Source: Rummeliibacillus stabekisii (GTDB lineage Bacteria > Bacillota > Bacilli > Bacillales_A > Planococcaceae). From it: a stretch of DNA of 64,000 nt. Below the pieces are notes generated by a model that was not told the origin of the DNA, did not search any database, and saw nothing but the letters and a program-made list of their open reading frames with translations. Below are positions 54,058 through 63,981 of this stretch, in pieces; the first letter of the stretch is position 1; every line of letters begins with the position of its first letter. The translations under genes and the position numbers were made by a program. The stretch is taken from contig NZ_BJVD01000001.1 of the NCBI RefSeq assembly GCF_007988965.1, positions 372,001 to 436,000 of the forward strand, given 5' to 3'.

Positions 54058-55281
54058 TTATATATTCTCTTTATTGATTTGATAATAAACGGTTTCTACA
54101 AATTCTTTATATGGTGAATCAGGCATTAGCTGCATATTTTGTTTCGCTATTTTTACCAGTTGCTTTGCTATTTTTTCGTTTCCAATTACCTGCTCACATA
54201 AGGCCCTATAGGCATCTTTAACATACAGTATTGAGAGATCAAACGGATGGTGAATGGAATGATGAATGCATACTCCTTTAAATACTTCAATTGCTTCTTC
54301 ATAGCGCTGTAAACCATATAATACTTTTCCTTCTTCAATACGTAAAAAGTCTAACGATACTTCATCCATAACATGCTCAACTAGCGCATTGTTAATAAGT
54401 TCTAACGCTTTAGTATAATCCTTATCATTGTCTATTACATAATGAATCTGAATAAAACATAAAATCCACTTCGTAATGTTATCTTCCGCAAAATCGCTGT
54501 ATTGCTGTAGCTTCTTTTCATAATAATAAAAAGCTTCTTGATCTTTATCATTCATTGCCTGATATGCAGCTAATCTGTATAAATGGTCAATTCGATAAAA
54601 AATACGCTCTTTTTTTGAATAATGAATTGCTTTATTCATGACACGAATAGCTTCTTTTGAATCCCCTACTGCAAATCGCATAATAGCTTCATAATAATCT
54701 AAATCCAGTTTTGTAAGTGCATCGATATAATCACCTTGCCGCTCTATCAGCATGCGCTCATTCAATAATTTTTGTAATGCTTCCTGATACTGATGTTGGG
54801 CAAATAATACATTCACACGAAACAACACCATGCCTGCTTGCCTAGCAGTAATATTTAGATCATCATAAATAGCTGATGCTCGATCTGCTGTATCCTGCCA
54901 TCCCTCTAATTGCAGATAATGAAGAATTCGACTGTAAATCTCAAGCAGCCTTGCTGCCTCATACCCTTGTGTAAGCTTTGGTAAGAATGGCTTGATCTTC
55001 TCAATCCAAGCATTATAATCCGGTTTAACTTGTTCTTTTAAGAGTTGCTCTCCTTCGTGCAATAACTCCTGAAATTCCTGAATGCTTATTTCTCCCCATA
55101 ATTCCGATATTTCAACTTCCAATCGTCGCGCTAGATATTGTAAGTTTTCGATAGATGGATTTGCCTTATTATTTTCGATTAAGCTAAGCATTCCCTTAGT
55201 CATTTGGTCTCCAGCACAGGCTTCTAATGTCATTCGATGTTTTTTACGAAGATTGCGGATACGTTCGCCAAGAGTATTCAT
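54058..55281 (-). CDS. XRE-TPR transcriptional regulator
   Basis: 407 residues. N-terminal Xre-type HTH (LGERIRNLRKKHRMTLEACAG, then KGMLSLIENNKANPSIENLQYLARRLEVEISEL) and a long helical TPR-like array (about 75-400). This is the domain arrangement of PlcR/Rap-type (RRNPP) sensors, but the family includes many non-peptide sensors. Divergent from an MFS exporter with two identical-core palindromes between them, so it probably regulates the exporter. No small signal-peptide gene is seen nearby. Confidence 0.85.
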   Translation of the reverse strand: MNTLGERIRNLRKKHRMTLEACAGDQMTKGMLSLIENNKANPSIENLQYLARRLEVEISELWGEISIQEFQELLHEGEQLLKEQVKPDYNAWIEKIKPFLPKLTQGYEAARLLEIYSRILHYLQLEGWQDTADRASAIYDDLNITARQAGMVLFRVNVLFAQHQYQEALQKLLNERMLIERQGDYIDALTKLDLDYYEAIMRFAVGDSKEAIRVMNKAIHYSKKERIFYRIDHLYRLAAYQAMNDKDQEAFYYYEKKLQQYSDFAEDNITKWILCFIQIHYVIDNDKDYTKALELINNALVEHVMDEVSLDFLRIEEGKVLYGLQRYEEAIEVFKGVCIHHSIHHPFDLSILYVKDAYRALCEQVIGNEKIAKQLVKIAKQNMQLMPDSPYKEFVETVYYQINKENI

Positions 55282-55309
55282 GCGATTCAGCTCCTATTAT
55301 ATTCAACTA

Positions 55310-55331
55310 GTTTAATTATATTAAACTTTCA
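55310..55331. promoter_or_regulatory. Palindromic operator copy 1 between regulator and exporter
   Basis: GTTTAATTATATTAAAC followed by TTTCA. The first 17 bases are an inverted repeat, and 22 bases match copy 2 at 21 positions. It is nearer the regulator gene. Confidence 0.72.
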
Positions 55332-55363
55332 CTTTAAATGAAAGGTCAATTGTGATATCCTTT

Positions 55364-55385
55364 GTTTAATTAAATTAAACTTTCA
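55364..55385. promoter_or_regulatory. Palindromic operator copy 2 between regulator and exporter
   Basis: GTTTAATTAAATTAAAC followed by TTTCA; same inverted repeat as copy 1, 54 bases away (about five helical turns). Lies just upstream of the exporter's ribosome site. Confidence 0.72.
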
Positions 55386-55401
55386 GAAAGGATTGAATAA
55401 T

Positions 55402-56700
55402 TTGAACGATGGTTTGAAATTGAAAAAAGCTACCTACCATTTGTGGACATTTACTGCTAGCAAGATGATCAGCACTTTTGGAGCTCAAGTCTACGCATTT
55501 GCAATCAGTTTTTATATTTTGAAAATGACAGGCTCTGCTTCCAGTTTTGCAACTAATCTGATTTGTAATATCCTACCGCGAACATTAATCGGACCTTTTG
55601 CAGGTTATATTGCAGACACTTATTCTCGGAAAGTAATTGTTATAGCAGCCCAGCTTGTTTCCACTGTAGCTATTTTTGGATTGCTGCTCTATAGCCTTTT
55701 TTATACTTTATCTTTACCAGCAATTTATATTACGACTATTATTCTGTCCATTGCATCTACTTTTTCCAGCGTTGGTTTTACTTCATCAATTACTGGGTTA
55801 GTCGATGAAAAGCGAATTCAAAAGGCGATGTCTTTAAACCAAATGGCTTCTTCTATGGCAGCTGTTGCAAGCCCTGCGATTGGTGGAGTGTTATACGGAG
55901 CTGTATCTATACCTTTCTTTCTTGCAATCTATGGAGTTGCTTCATTACTTGGCGCGATCATTGAATCAACGATGAATTTTTCACTTTTCGCAAATCGAAA
56001 TGTAGAAAAATCTACAGTTGCTAAAGAATCCATGTTTGCCAGCATTAAAGATGGAATTTCTTATATACGGCTTCAGCCCATTTTAATGGCCATCATATGG
56101 ACTGCTCTTCTTATAAACTTTTTCATGGGAGCGCTTCAAGTAGGTTATTCATTCTTACTTATAGAGAAATTAAAAATCATTTCTTCTCACTTTGGTTTCA
56201 TTGAAGGCGCTATGGCAGCCGGGATGCTTTTCATCTCTGGATATTTAGCTGCAAGGAAGGAATTTCAATCACCACTTATCATTTCAAAAAGGGGCATTGC
56301 TGGATTAGGCATTTTAATGTCATTGGTAACCCTACCATTGCTTGTTCCTCTCCCCTATGAAGGAATGTTTGCGTTTTATGCATCCCTATCTTTACTAAAC
56401 GGTGCTTTATTACCATTAATAAATACGCCGCTGCAAGTTCTTATGATGAAGCTAATCGATGATGATTACAAAGGGCGTGTGTTTTCTATTTTAGAAACAA
56501 TAGCTATGGCATTAATGCCAGCCGCCATGATTTTATTTGGATTTCTTTATGATGTTCTTCCTGCTCCTTGGATTTTATTTGGCTCAAGCTTTCTACTTAT
56601 ATTAACTGTTTCTATTCTTATGAGACCCTCTGTCATTCGGAATGCTACAACCTTGGATCAGAAGCCCGTGAACGAGCAAACAAATAGGGCAATAAGTTGA
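55402..56700 (+). CDS. MFS transporter, probable drug exporter
   Basis: About 432 residues with 12 predicted helices. Motif A-like stretch GYIADTYSRKVIV after helix 2, and a second GRVFSILETIAMALMP in the C-terminal half. TTG 55402 is chosen because AAGGA lies nine bases upstream; TTG 55393 is too close. Similar MFS are macrolide or multidrug exporters, but the substrate is not known. Divergent from the XRE-TPR regulator. Confidence 0.85.
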   Translation: MNDGLKLKKATYHLWTFTASKMISTFGAQVYAFAISFYILKMTGSASSFATNLICNILPRTLIGPFAGYIADTYSRKVIVIAAQLVSTVAIFGLLLYSLFYTLSLPAIYITTIILSIASTFSSVGFTSSITGLVDEKRIQKAMSLNQMASSMAAVASPAIGGVLYGAVSIPFFLAIYGVASLLGAIIESTMNFSLFANRNVEKSTVAKESMFASIKDGISYIRLQPILMAIIWTALLINFFMGALQVGYSFLLIEKLKIISSHFGFIEGAMAAGMLFISGYLAARKEFQSPLIISKRGIAGLGILMSLVTLPLLVPLPYEGMFAFYASLSLLNGALLPLINTPLQVLMMKLIDDDYKGRVFSILETIAMALMPAAMILFGFLYDVLPAPWILFGSSFLLILTVSILMRPSVIRNATTLDQKPVNEQTNRAIS

Positions 56701-56765
56701 ATAATTGTTCACTCTTTTTACAAAGCTAATATCTAAACCATCTTTAACAAAAAATATGGCACAAT

Positions 56766-57269
56766 TCATATAATTGAATTGTGCCTCACATTATTTAATA
56801 ACTTTTCTAAAACGATTTCATCTCTAATTGGTATATCATTGTATCCTGTAAAAGGAATCTGTGGTTTAATCTTTCTCGCAGTTTCGACAGCATTCTTTAA
56901 TAATTCTGCTAGATAGTATCCTCTTTTTTGATAAAATTTCATGGCTAATAAATTATCATTTGTAGTTATAAGTTTTACGTGGGTACATTTATTTTCTAAA
57001 GCTTCTTCTTCCACTCTAGCCACCAATAAAGTGCCTATCCCCTTCTTTTCTTCTAAACTATCTAATGAAATTATTTCGCATTCTTTCTCAGTCATATAAT
57101 AGGTAATCAAACCAGTGATTTGATCTTTATCATTTAAAACAGCAAAACCATCAAGCTTACTACAATCAAAAACGCCAGAAGATATAACCATTTCTGTGCT
57201 GCCCCACTGTTTCTTTAAAAAATCTTTAACTTTTTCTTCCGATATATCACATAATGCTAATAGCCTCAT
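56766..57269 (-). CDS. GNAT-family acetyltransferase
   Basis: 167 residues. CoA loop EEKKGIGTLLVARVEEEA and motif B TTNDNLLAMKFYQKRGYYLAEL are clear. N-terminal part matches small-molecule acetyltransferases. Substrate unknown. Start ATG 57269 behind GGAG. Confidence 0.82.
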   Translation of the reverse strand: MRLLALCDISEEKVKDFLKKQWGSTEMVISSGVFDCSKLDGFAVLNDKDQITGLITYYMTEKECEIISLDSLEEKKGIGTLLVARVEEEALENKCTHVKLITTNDNLLAMKFYQKRGYYLAELLKNAVETARKIKPQIPFTGYNDIPIRDEIVLEKLLNNVRHNSII

Positions 57270-57339
57270 AAAAGTCTCCTGATAATTTTATTTATTCAGA
57301 TATATTAGACCGTAACATTGTAAACATTTTTTTCATAAT

Positions 57340-57597
57340 TTATGATTCACTAATGCCTATCGCAATTAAAAGGAAATATGACAAAACCAAAACAGCGCTA
57401 TTTAATAACACTCCTGATACTATGAACCAAAGTTTTTTTGATGCTATAGCAAAAATTATCCCAAGCACTGATAGTACAGTAAACACGCAAACACCTAAAG
57501 TTAGATTTGCATTTGGACCTCTTATACTAAAGAAAAAAATAATATTTAATATAACCGTTAATATTGATAAAACTCCTAAAATAGCTTTCTTGTACAA
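57340..57597 (-). CDS. Small membrane protein of unknown function
   Basis: 85 residues, three membrane helices (about 5-24, 34-52 and 57-79). Starts at TTG 57597 with AGGGGAG about nine bases upstream. Not recognised; looks like a small DUF-type four- or three-helix protein. AT-rich, in the accessory block. Confidence 0.6.
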   Translation of the reverse strand: MYKKAILGVLSILTVILNIIFFFSIRGPNANLTLGVCVFTVLSVLGIIFAIASKKLWFIVSGVLLNSAVLVLSYFLLIAIGISES

Positions 57598-57669
57598 GAT
57601 AGCACTCCCCTTTTAAAAGTCTTTATTAAGTTCGGTGATTACTATATTAATTTCCTCTTTTACGCTTTT

Positions 57670-58146
57670 TTAATCTAAAATCATTATAGATGAGGTACTG
57701 TTACAGCACTTTTTATCATTTTGGACTACCTCTGCTGTAAGATATGCTGTTCTATTTCCTTTTCTTTCTACTTTAGCGACAACCTCAGCTATACCAGGAA
57801 CTACTGGTCGGAAAAAAGTGGTATGTAAATCAATTGTAGTAAACGATTGGCCTGGCTTTAGTTCAGTTGCTATTGCATAAGCCATCATTGTATCTGTAGC
57901 TGCAGCAACAAATCCACCCATTGTGACACCAATACCATTGACGAATTTTTCATCTATTGTCCATATTGCTTTTGCCCATCCATCTTCCGACAGTACAGGC
58001 TCGATTTGAAGAGTTTGGTCACAGTTAGGTGAGGGAATCTTTTTCAAAACTACATCTTTAAAATTTTCTATACTATACTTTCCCCCTGTTGCGTTCCTAC
58101 CTTTTACTTCCGCATTATCAATCAATTGATTGCTTGAATTGTTCAT
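57670..58146 (-). CDS. PaaI-like hotdog thioesterase
   Basis: 158 residues. Hotdog core: NGIGVTMGGFVAAATDTMMAYAIAT with the conserved G-G-x-x-A-x-x-D motif (Asp as the catalytic residue) and TTIDLHTTFFRPV. N-terminal 30 residues are variable. Probably hydrolyses an acyl-CoA; substrate unknown. Weak ribosome site. Confidence 0.82.
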   Translation of the reverse strand: MNNSSNQLIDNAEVKGRNATGGKYSIENFKDVVLKKIPSPNCDQTLQIEPVLSEDGWAKAIWTIDEKFVNGIGVTMGGFVAAATDTMMAYAIATELKPGQSFTTIDLHTTFFRPVVPGIAEVVAKVERKGNRTAYLTAEVVQNDKKCCNSTSSIMILD

Positions 58147-58379
58147 AGTTTTAACCCAACCCCTTTTACTTTTAGAACAGTCATCTAGCTGCCTGTTTTG
58201 GAACTACCTTACAATAAACCATTGAGTTTTAGCAAGCGATTTATTTCATTAAAGTAATAGTAACTTAGTGAATCTTCTTCGAAATACACTAATACATTAT
58301 ATTCTTCTTTTATAAGAGTAGTGAATTTAGAGTATCCATTTATTTATAAAAATCTGATAATCCAATTACTTTTCGCTCT

Positions 58380-58934
58380 CTATGATTCTATACAATCTGT
58401 GTAATACTTAATTAAATCAAACCCAACATAAATCTCTTTCGAATAGTCCCATCGGTAATAACAATTCCAGTAGCTTATGATTCTTTGTGTAATAAGATAA
58501 TGAAATGATGGGTTTTCCAGAAAAAAATCCTTTATAAAAGCATCGTTTAAATGGTCTACCTGTTTTTGAATTCTGCTTAAAATCTCTATTACATGCTCTC
58601 CTGTTAATTTTATAATAAAAGGTGTCACCCAGTAGTCGTAATGCCCCCTCTCCAAAAGGTTAGTAAGATATTTTTCTCTTACAAATCCATCACAATGTCT
58701 AGTATATATGCAGTCAGCTATTGTTTTTTGGGTAATGCTTAAGCTTTCATATACATCTTTAGAGATCTCGTTAAAATAAATACGTTCCGGAATAAATAAA
58801 TTTTCTTGATCTACAAATATCTGAAATGGATGTGAAAAATTTTGACTAAATAGCTTTAAAGGCAATTTTTTTTGTATGTATTTTACTTCTTGCTTTAAAG
58901 AAATTGGAAAAGCTTTGTTTAGAATGTTTCCCAT
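58380..58934 (-). CDS. Conserved-looking hypothetical protein
   Basis: 184 residues, aromatic-rich and soluble (HYDYWVTPFIIKLTGEHVIEIL, PSFHYLITQRIISYWNCYYRW). Good ribosome site (AAAGGAGGAG) and intact frame support a real gene. I do not recognise a family. It sits between the thioesterase and nfo, with no counterpart in B. subtilis there. Confidence 0.6.
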   Translation of the reverse strand: MGNILNKAFPISLKQEVKYIQKKLPLKLFSQNFSHPFQIFVDQENLFIPERIYFNEISKDVYESLSITQKTIADCIYTRHCDGFVREKYLTNLLERGHYDYWVTPFIIKLTGEHVIEILSRIQKQVDHLNDAFIKDFFLENPSFHYLITQRIISYWNCYYRWDYSKEIYVGFDLIKYYTDCIES

Positions 58935-58967
58935 TAATTATGACTCCTCCTTTATTCATTATTAGGA

Positions 58968-59006
58968 TAAAAAAGCCCTTACCCTAAATTAAAGGTAAAG
59001 GCTTTA
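58968..59006. terminator. Terminator after nfo
   Basis: AAAGCCCTTACC / GGTAAAGGCTTT pair with one mismatch around CTAAATTAAA; A- and T-runs on each side. Confidence 0.85.
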
Positions 59007-59018
59007 TTTTTCTAGTAA

Positions 59019-59915
59019 CTAATCTTGCTCACCACGTAATGCATCGATTTTTTCTGGCATAAACTGCCCTGTACGCAGCATTTCAATTTCGTATGCATAT
59101 GGCGCTTTTTTGGTTTTAGCATCTTTCCCTACCCATGGTGTTTCTAGGATTTTAGGAATTTGCTCGAATGCTTCATGATGAACAATACGGCTTAACGCAT
59201 CAAATCCAATATGACCAAAGCCTATATTTTCATGGCGGTCTTTTGCAGCACCACTAACATTTTTGCTATCATTCACATGCAACACTTTAATACGATCAAG
59301 ACCTATAACCTTGTCAAAATTCGTTAATACACCATCAAAGTCATTAATAATATCATAACCCGCATCATGTGTATGGCATGTGTCATAACATATAGATAGT
59401 CGTTCATTATTTGTAACGCCATCAATAATTTTAGCTAGCTCTTCAAAAGTGCGACCACATTCAGATCCTTTGCCCGCCATAGTTTCTAATGCAATTTGTA
59501 CCGGATAGTCTTGTGATAAGACTTCATTCAGGCCTTCAATAATCTTAGCAATTCCGACTTCTGCTCCTGCTCCAACATGGGCTCCAGGATGCAATACAAT
59601 TTGATTTGCACCAATAGCTGCGGTCCGCTCGATTTCTTTTTGTAGAAAATCGACACCTAGCGCAAAAACTTCAGGCTTGGTCGTATTCGCTATATTAATT
59701 ATATACGGTGCATGTACTACAATATTTGATAAACCATTTTCTTTCATATGCGCAAGGCCTGCTTCAATATTTAAATCTTCAATTGCCTTTCTGCGCGTAT
59801 TTTGGGGGGCGCCTGTATAAATCATAAAAGTAGTAGCCCCGTATGAAGCCGCCTCTTCACTTGATCCCAGCAACATTTTTTTGCCGCTCATGGAGACGTG
59901 AGAACCAATTAACAT
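59019..59915 (-). CDS. nfo: Endonuclease IV (AP endonuclease)
   Basis: 298 residues, AP endonuclease family 2 TIM barrel with a tri-zinc site. [48 protein letters not shown] and [21 protein letters not shown] hold the metal ligands. Incises abasic sites in base-excision repair. Start ATG 59915. Follows cshB by 17 bases, as yqfS follows yqfR in B. subtilis. Confidence 0.96.
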   Translation of the reverse strand: MLIGSHVSMSGKKMLLGSSEEAASYGATTFMIYTGAPQNTRRKAIEDLNIEAGLAHMKENGLSNIVVHAPYIINIANTTKPEVFALGVDFLQKEIERTAAIGANQIVLHPGAHVGAGAEVGIAKIIEGLNEVLSQDYPVQIALETMAGKGSECGRTFEELAKIIDGVTNNERLSICYDTCHTHDAGYDIINDFDGVLTNFDKVIGLDRIKVLHVNDSKNVSGAAKDRHENIGFGHIGFDALSRIVHHEAFEQIPKILETPWVGKDAKTKKAPYAYEIEMLRTGQFMPEKIDALRGEQD

Positions 59916-59932
59916 AATGAAAAGTCCCCTTT

Positions 59933-61231
59933 CTAACGATTGCGGTTACGTTTACGTCGTTCTTTTTTCTTGATTTTATCCATTTCCCAACGCATATTAC
60001 GTTTATATCCTGGTTTGACCTTTTTAGGCTTGCGGACACGAGATTTTGCAATTTGGTCGATCTCATCCACTTTCTTTTCACGATTTTGACGCGCATGACG
60101 CTCTTTCATTTCAATAATTTCGCCATTTTTAATATCTTTTGGCACAAAAGGAATCCCCATTTTTTCTACTCGTACAATAGCATCTTCATCTGAAGGCTCA
60201 AATAATGTAATGGCAAGCCCTTTGTTGCCTGCACGTGCAGTACGGCCAACACGGTGTATAAAGAATTCTAAATCCTGCGGTAATTCGTAGTTTATTACAT
60301 GGCTAACACCTGGGATATCAATACCACGGGCAGCTAAGTCAGTAGCAACGATATATTGGAATTCTAAATCCCGAATTTGCTTCATCATTTTTTTACGATC
60401 GCGCGGCGTCAAATCACCGTGAATTCGTCCAACACGTTTCCCATTGCTCGAAAGGAAATTCGCTACTGCTTCAGCTTGTTTGCGAGTATTGGTAAAAATA
60501 ATCGCTAAATACGGATTAATAGCATCCATAACCTCTAAGAGTTTTGTATTGCGTGATTTGCTTCTTGTTGGAATTAAGTAGAAATCAATATTTTCTGCTA
60601 CTGGTTTTTTGTCGTTCATGTGAATATGAACAGGAGCCTCCATATATTTTCTTAAGAAAGGCTGTAAGCTCTCTGGCACTGTTGCGGAGAAAACATACAT
60701 TTCAAGGTTTTCAGGCATTTGTGTCGCAAACTGGTCAATATCCTCAATAAAGCCCATATCAAATGCTAGGTCTGCTTCATCTACAACTAAAACAGATGCA
60801 GTATGCACAAGCAACGCTTGTTCTTTCACGAGGTCGCGTATACGCCCAGGTGTCCCTACCACAATTTGAGGCTGAGACTTTAATTTATCGATTGAACGCT
60901 GTTTATCCGTACCACCTATAAATAATTTAGCGTGGATATCAGTTTTTTCGATTATCTTCATTAACTCTGCATGTATTTGAGTAGCAAGCTCTCTAGTTGG
61001 TGCAGTAATAACTGCTTGTACCTTTTGCTCGTCTTGCTTAATACGCTCTACAATAGGAATTAAAAAACTATGCGTTTTGCCAGTTCCTGTGTGAGCTTGT
61101 CCGATTGCGCTTTTTCCTTTTAAAATCAGCGGAATCATTTCTTTTTGGATTGGCGTTGGCTCAGTAAAACCGAGTTCTTTGATTGCCTCTCGCAAAAATG
61201 GTTGAAAATTGTAATCACTATACTTGGACAT
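59933..61231 (-). CDS. cshB: DEAD-box RNA helicase CshB
   Basis: 432 residues. Q motif, motif I AHTGTGKT, motif Ia PTRELA, motif [11 protein letters not shown], motif III SAT, motif IV-VI with [10 protein letters not shown]-like, [18 protein letters not shown] and [10 protein letters not shown]. Highly basic C-terminal tail ([12 protein letters not shown]) binds RNA. B. subtilis CshB is linked to cold adaptation and ribosome biogenesis. Start ATG 61231 behind GGAGGG. Confidence 0.95.
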   Translation of the reverse strand: MSKYSDYNFQPFLREAIKELGFTEPTPIQKEMIPLILKGKSAIGQAHTGTGKTHSFLIPIVERIKQDEQKVQAVITAPTRELATQIHAELMKIIEKTDIHAKLFIGGTDKQRSIDKLKSQPQIVVGTPGRIRDLVKEQALLVHTASVLVVDEADLAFDMGFIEDIDQFATQMPENLEMYVFSATVPESLQPFLRKYMEAPVHIHMNDKKPVAENIDFYLIPTRSKSRNTKLLEVMDAINPYLAIIFTNTRKQAEAVANFLSSNGKRVGRIHGDLTPRDRKKMMKQIRDLEFQYIVATDLAARGIDIPGVSHVINYELPQDLEFFIHRVGRTARAGNKGLAITLFEPSDEDAIVRVEKMGIPFVPKDIKNGEIIEMKERHARQNREKKVDEIDQIAKSRVRKPKKVKPGYKRNMRWEMDKIKKKERRKRNRNR

Positions 61232-61438
61232 TCATTTGTCCCTCCTAACTTCCTTCACTCATTGTAACATGATTCGTACATTAAAGTAGCCATTTGCATA
61301 TGATATCTATTAATAGCACTTTCGTCAATTCTGTTGGCGATTTTTCCTATGGTTTTTTGTTTACCCCGCTTAAAGGAGGAGTAAATTTTCGATCGATTAA
61401 AGGTTTACTTTATTTAAGAATATGAAAGGAGTAATCAT

Positions 61439-62266
61439 ATGGTTCACCCATCCTTTTTTCCATACGGCAATCCAGCTCAACGTAATTATCCGATGTATAC
61501 AACCAATCAGACGCTGAGGCCGCCTTCACCTTACCAACCGAATATGTATAGGCCATACCCGATTGCAAATACAGGATTTCCGCAAGCAACAGGACAAAAA
61601 CCTAGAAAGAAAGGCGGGGGCCTTTTACAAAATTTAAAAAATACATTAACAGGAGGTAACAAACAAAATAATAATGAAACTTACTACCCTGCGCCAGGTA
61701 TGCCACCTTATGGTATGCGTGGGCCTGGAATGATGGCTGGAGGTCCTTCTCGGATGGCTCCTGTACCCCGAGGCCCAAGAGGAGCTGCTGCATCACGGGG
61801 ATCAGTGAACGTAGCAGAAGAATCAGTAGTTGCTGAAAACTTGGGTGGTGTAGAAGCTGGAGATGGTATAGGCGCTGGGCCTGAAGTAGCTGGTGTCGCA
61901 GCAACTGAGGCAGCAGCAGCAACAGGTGCAGCTGGATTGTTTGGCGGAGGTTTTGCGAAACTTGAACAATATATGAATACAGCCGATCAGCTTTATAATA
62001 CCTATCAAAAATATTCACCAATGGTAAAACAAATCTCACCTATGTTCCAAAATATACCCGCTATGTATAAGCTTTATAAAGGATTCCAATCAATGCCTGA
62101 CGCTAACCCTGGAGGTGGAGCAACAGCCAGGGCAGCAAGTGGAGGTACTTCAGGAGGCGCATCTAACTTGAATACAGGTAATACAGGTTCCTCCTCAACA
62201 GGTGGCCAGAATTTTATCCAAACGCCAAGAGCTTCAAGACCACGCATCTTTCAGCCTCCTTTCTAG
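61439..62266 (+). CDS. yqfQ: YqfQ-like low-complexity (VrrA-type) protein
   Basis: 275 residues. N-terminal proline-, tyrosine- and asparagine-rich region (RNYPMYTTNQTLRPPSPYQP), a glycine- and alanine-rich middle, and a helical segment LEQYMNTADQLYNTYQKYSPMVKQISPMF matching the VrrA/YqfQ family, then a G/S/T/N-rich tail. Function unknown. Located between cshB and ispH as in B. subtilis. ATG 61439 has AAAGGAG upstream. Confidence 0.8.
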   Translation: MVHPSFFPYGNPAQRNYPMYTTNQTLRPPSPYQPNMYRPYPIANTGFPQATGQKPRKKGGGLLQNLKNTLTGGNKQNNNETYYPAPGMPPYGMRGPGMMAGGPSRMAPVPRGPRGAAASRGSVNVAEESVVAENLGGVEAGDGIGAGPEVAGVAATEAAAATGAAGLFGGGFAKLEQYMNTADQLYNTYQKYSPMVKQISPMFQNIPAMYKLYKGFQSMPDANPGGGATARAASGGTSGGASNLNTGNTGSSSTGGQNFIQTPRASRPRIFQPPF

Positions 62267-62335
62267 TCGATAATTTTGTATTAGATTAAGGACTCCGTTA
62301 TAATGGTAGTAGTGAGCATTGAAAGGGGTCCAATT

Positions 62336-63307
62336 ATGCAAGTCATTAAAATTACACCTAGAGGCTATTGTTACGGTGTTGTAGATGCGATGGTTATCGC
62401 TCGCAATGCTGCAATGGATAAAACATTGCCAAGGCCTATATATATACTTGGAATGATCGTTCATAACAAGCATGTAACTGATGCATTTGAGAGTGACGGG
62501 ATCATTACATTAGATGGAAAAGATCGTTTGGAAATTCTGGAAAAAGTCGATGGAGGCACAGTTATTTTTACTGCACACGGTGTATCGCCAGAAGTACGAA
62601 AATTAGCGTCCGAAAAAGGGCTAATTGCTATTGATGCAACTTGTCCCGACGTGACTGTAACGCACGATTTAATCAAAGAAAAGTCAGCAGAAGGCTATGA
62701 TATAATCTATATTGGGAAGAAAGGCCATCCTGAGCCTGAAGGTGCAATTGGGGTAGCTCCTGATCATGTCCATCTTGTACAAAATATTGAGGATATCGAG
62801 GCGCTTCAACTAACGAACGATAAAATATTGGTTACAAACCAAACGACGATGAGTCAATGGGATGTATCACATTTAATGGAACGTTTAAAGGAAAAATATC
62901 CTAACATAGAAGTTCATAAGGAAATTTGCTTAGCGACACAAGTCCGCCAAGAAGCTGTGGCAACACAAGCTGGTGAAGCAGATTTGCTCATCGTAGTCGG
63001 AGACCCGAAAAGCAATAACTCTAACCGCCTGACACAGGTTTCTGAAGAAATAGCCCAAACGAAATCGTACCGTATCGCTGATCTTTCAGAATTAAAACTA
63101 GAATGGTTGGATGGAGTTGAAAAAGTCGGCGTGACAGCAGGCGCTTCTACGCCAACGCCAATAGTTAAAGAGGTTATTAAATTCTTAGACCAATACGATC
63201 CTGCGAATCCTGCTACACATGACTTAAGCCGTTCTGTCACACTAGACAAAATTCTACCGAAAATCAAACAACCTTCACCTGTGACAAAGATCTTACCAAA
63301 AGGATAA
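62336..63307 (+). CDS. ispH: 4-hydroxy-3-methylbut-2-enyl diphosphate reductase
   Basis: 323 residues, last enzyme of the MEP pathway, giving IPP and DMAPP. Three conserved Fe-S Cys: PRGYCYGV (Cys12), DATCPDVT and EICLATQ. Catalytic Glu in the GHPEPEG loop and the TTMSQW motif are present, with SNNSNRL-type C-terminal residues. ATG 62336 is chosen for AAAGGGG upstream. The gene after it in B. subtilis, yqfO, is not found before the window ends. Confidence 0.95.
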   Translation: MQVIKITPRGYCYGVVDAMVIARNAAMDKTLPRPIYILGMIVHNKHVTDAFESDGIITLDGKDRLEILEKVDGGTVIFTAHGVSPEVRKLASEKGLIAIDATCPDVTVTHDLIKEKSAEGYDIIYIGKKGHPEPEGAIGVAPDHVHLVQNIEDIEALQLTNDKILVTNQTTMSQWDVSHLMERLKEKYPNIEVHKEICLATQVRQEAVATQAGEADLLIVVGDPKSNNSNRLTQVSEEIAQTKSYRIADLSELKLEWLDGVEKVGVTAGASTPTPIVKEVIKFLDQYDPANPATHDLSRSVTLDKILPKIKQPSPVTKILPKG

Positions 63308-63344
63308 TTACGGGCAATCTCAGATTTCATGAGTGATCCATAAA

Positions 63345-63379
63345 TAAGCCTTCTGTTTTTCTAACAGAAGGCTTTTTTG
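63345..63379 (+). terminator. Terminator after ispH
   Basis: AAGCCTTCTGTT / AACAGAAGGCTT stem with TTTCT loop, then TTTTTT. Confidence 0.92.
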
Positions 63380-63453
63380 GTTAGATACGTGAGGCACAGC
63401 TTATACAGCTAGCGAGGCAGGCTATCTTCCTAACTGTACACTAGAGGATTTTA

Positions 63454-63981
63454 TTATCTCTTAAGAAGAGAATAAACATTAGTATCGTATGCTTTTCCTT
63501 GTTGGTATATATAGCCTCTTAAAATTCCCTCTTTTTGAAAACCGACTTTTTCCAATAATTTATTAGATGCTTCATTTTCTAGGAAAACAATTGCTCCTAT
63601 ACGTGTTAAGCCCATTGTATCAAAACCAAATGAAATTACTTTTGATATGGCCTCAGAAGTGTAACCTTTCCTCCAGTACTCCGGATGAATCTCATATCCA
63701 ATTTCAGCTCTTTTATGTTTTTGAGACCAAGCATGGTATCCAATTGTACCAATTATACCTTTTGTTCCTTTTCGCTCAATCCCCCACCTTATGCCTCTTT
63801 CTTCATTATAATTTTTCTTAAAAAACTCTACTAATTCTTTTGCTTCTTTTGCGCTGTTTAATGGTTCTGACCCATAAAATCGTATGACTTCTTTATTGGA
63901 AAGGCAAGCGAAAATATCATATACATCTGTATCCGTTAATTCTCGCAGAGTTATTCTATCTGTCTCTAATATAGGAAACAT
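63454..63981 (-). CDS. RimJ/RimL-type GNAT acetyltransferase
   Basis: 175 residues. N-terminal TDRITLRELTDTDVYDIFACLSN, CoA region EIGYEIHPEYWRKGYTSEAI and LENEASNKLLEKVGFQKEGIL are the hallmarks of the ribosomal-protein or amino-terminal acetyltransferase group; the substrate may be a protein N-terminus or small molecule. Complete in the window. Start ATG 63981 with GGAGAG upstream. Confidence 0.86.
   Translation of the reverse strand: MFPILETDRITLRELTDTDVYDIFACLSNKEVIRFYGSEPLNSAKEAKELVEFFKKNYNEERGIRWGIERKGTKGIIGTIGYHAWSQKHKRAEIGYEIHPEYWRKGYTSEAISKVISFGFDTMGLTRIGAIVFLENEASNKLLEKVGFQKEGILRGYIYQQGKAYDTNVYSLLKR

Noticed and set aside
55310-55385. CRISPR-like direct repeat
   Set aside because: Only two copies, each a palindrome located between divergent genes; operators explain them.
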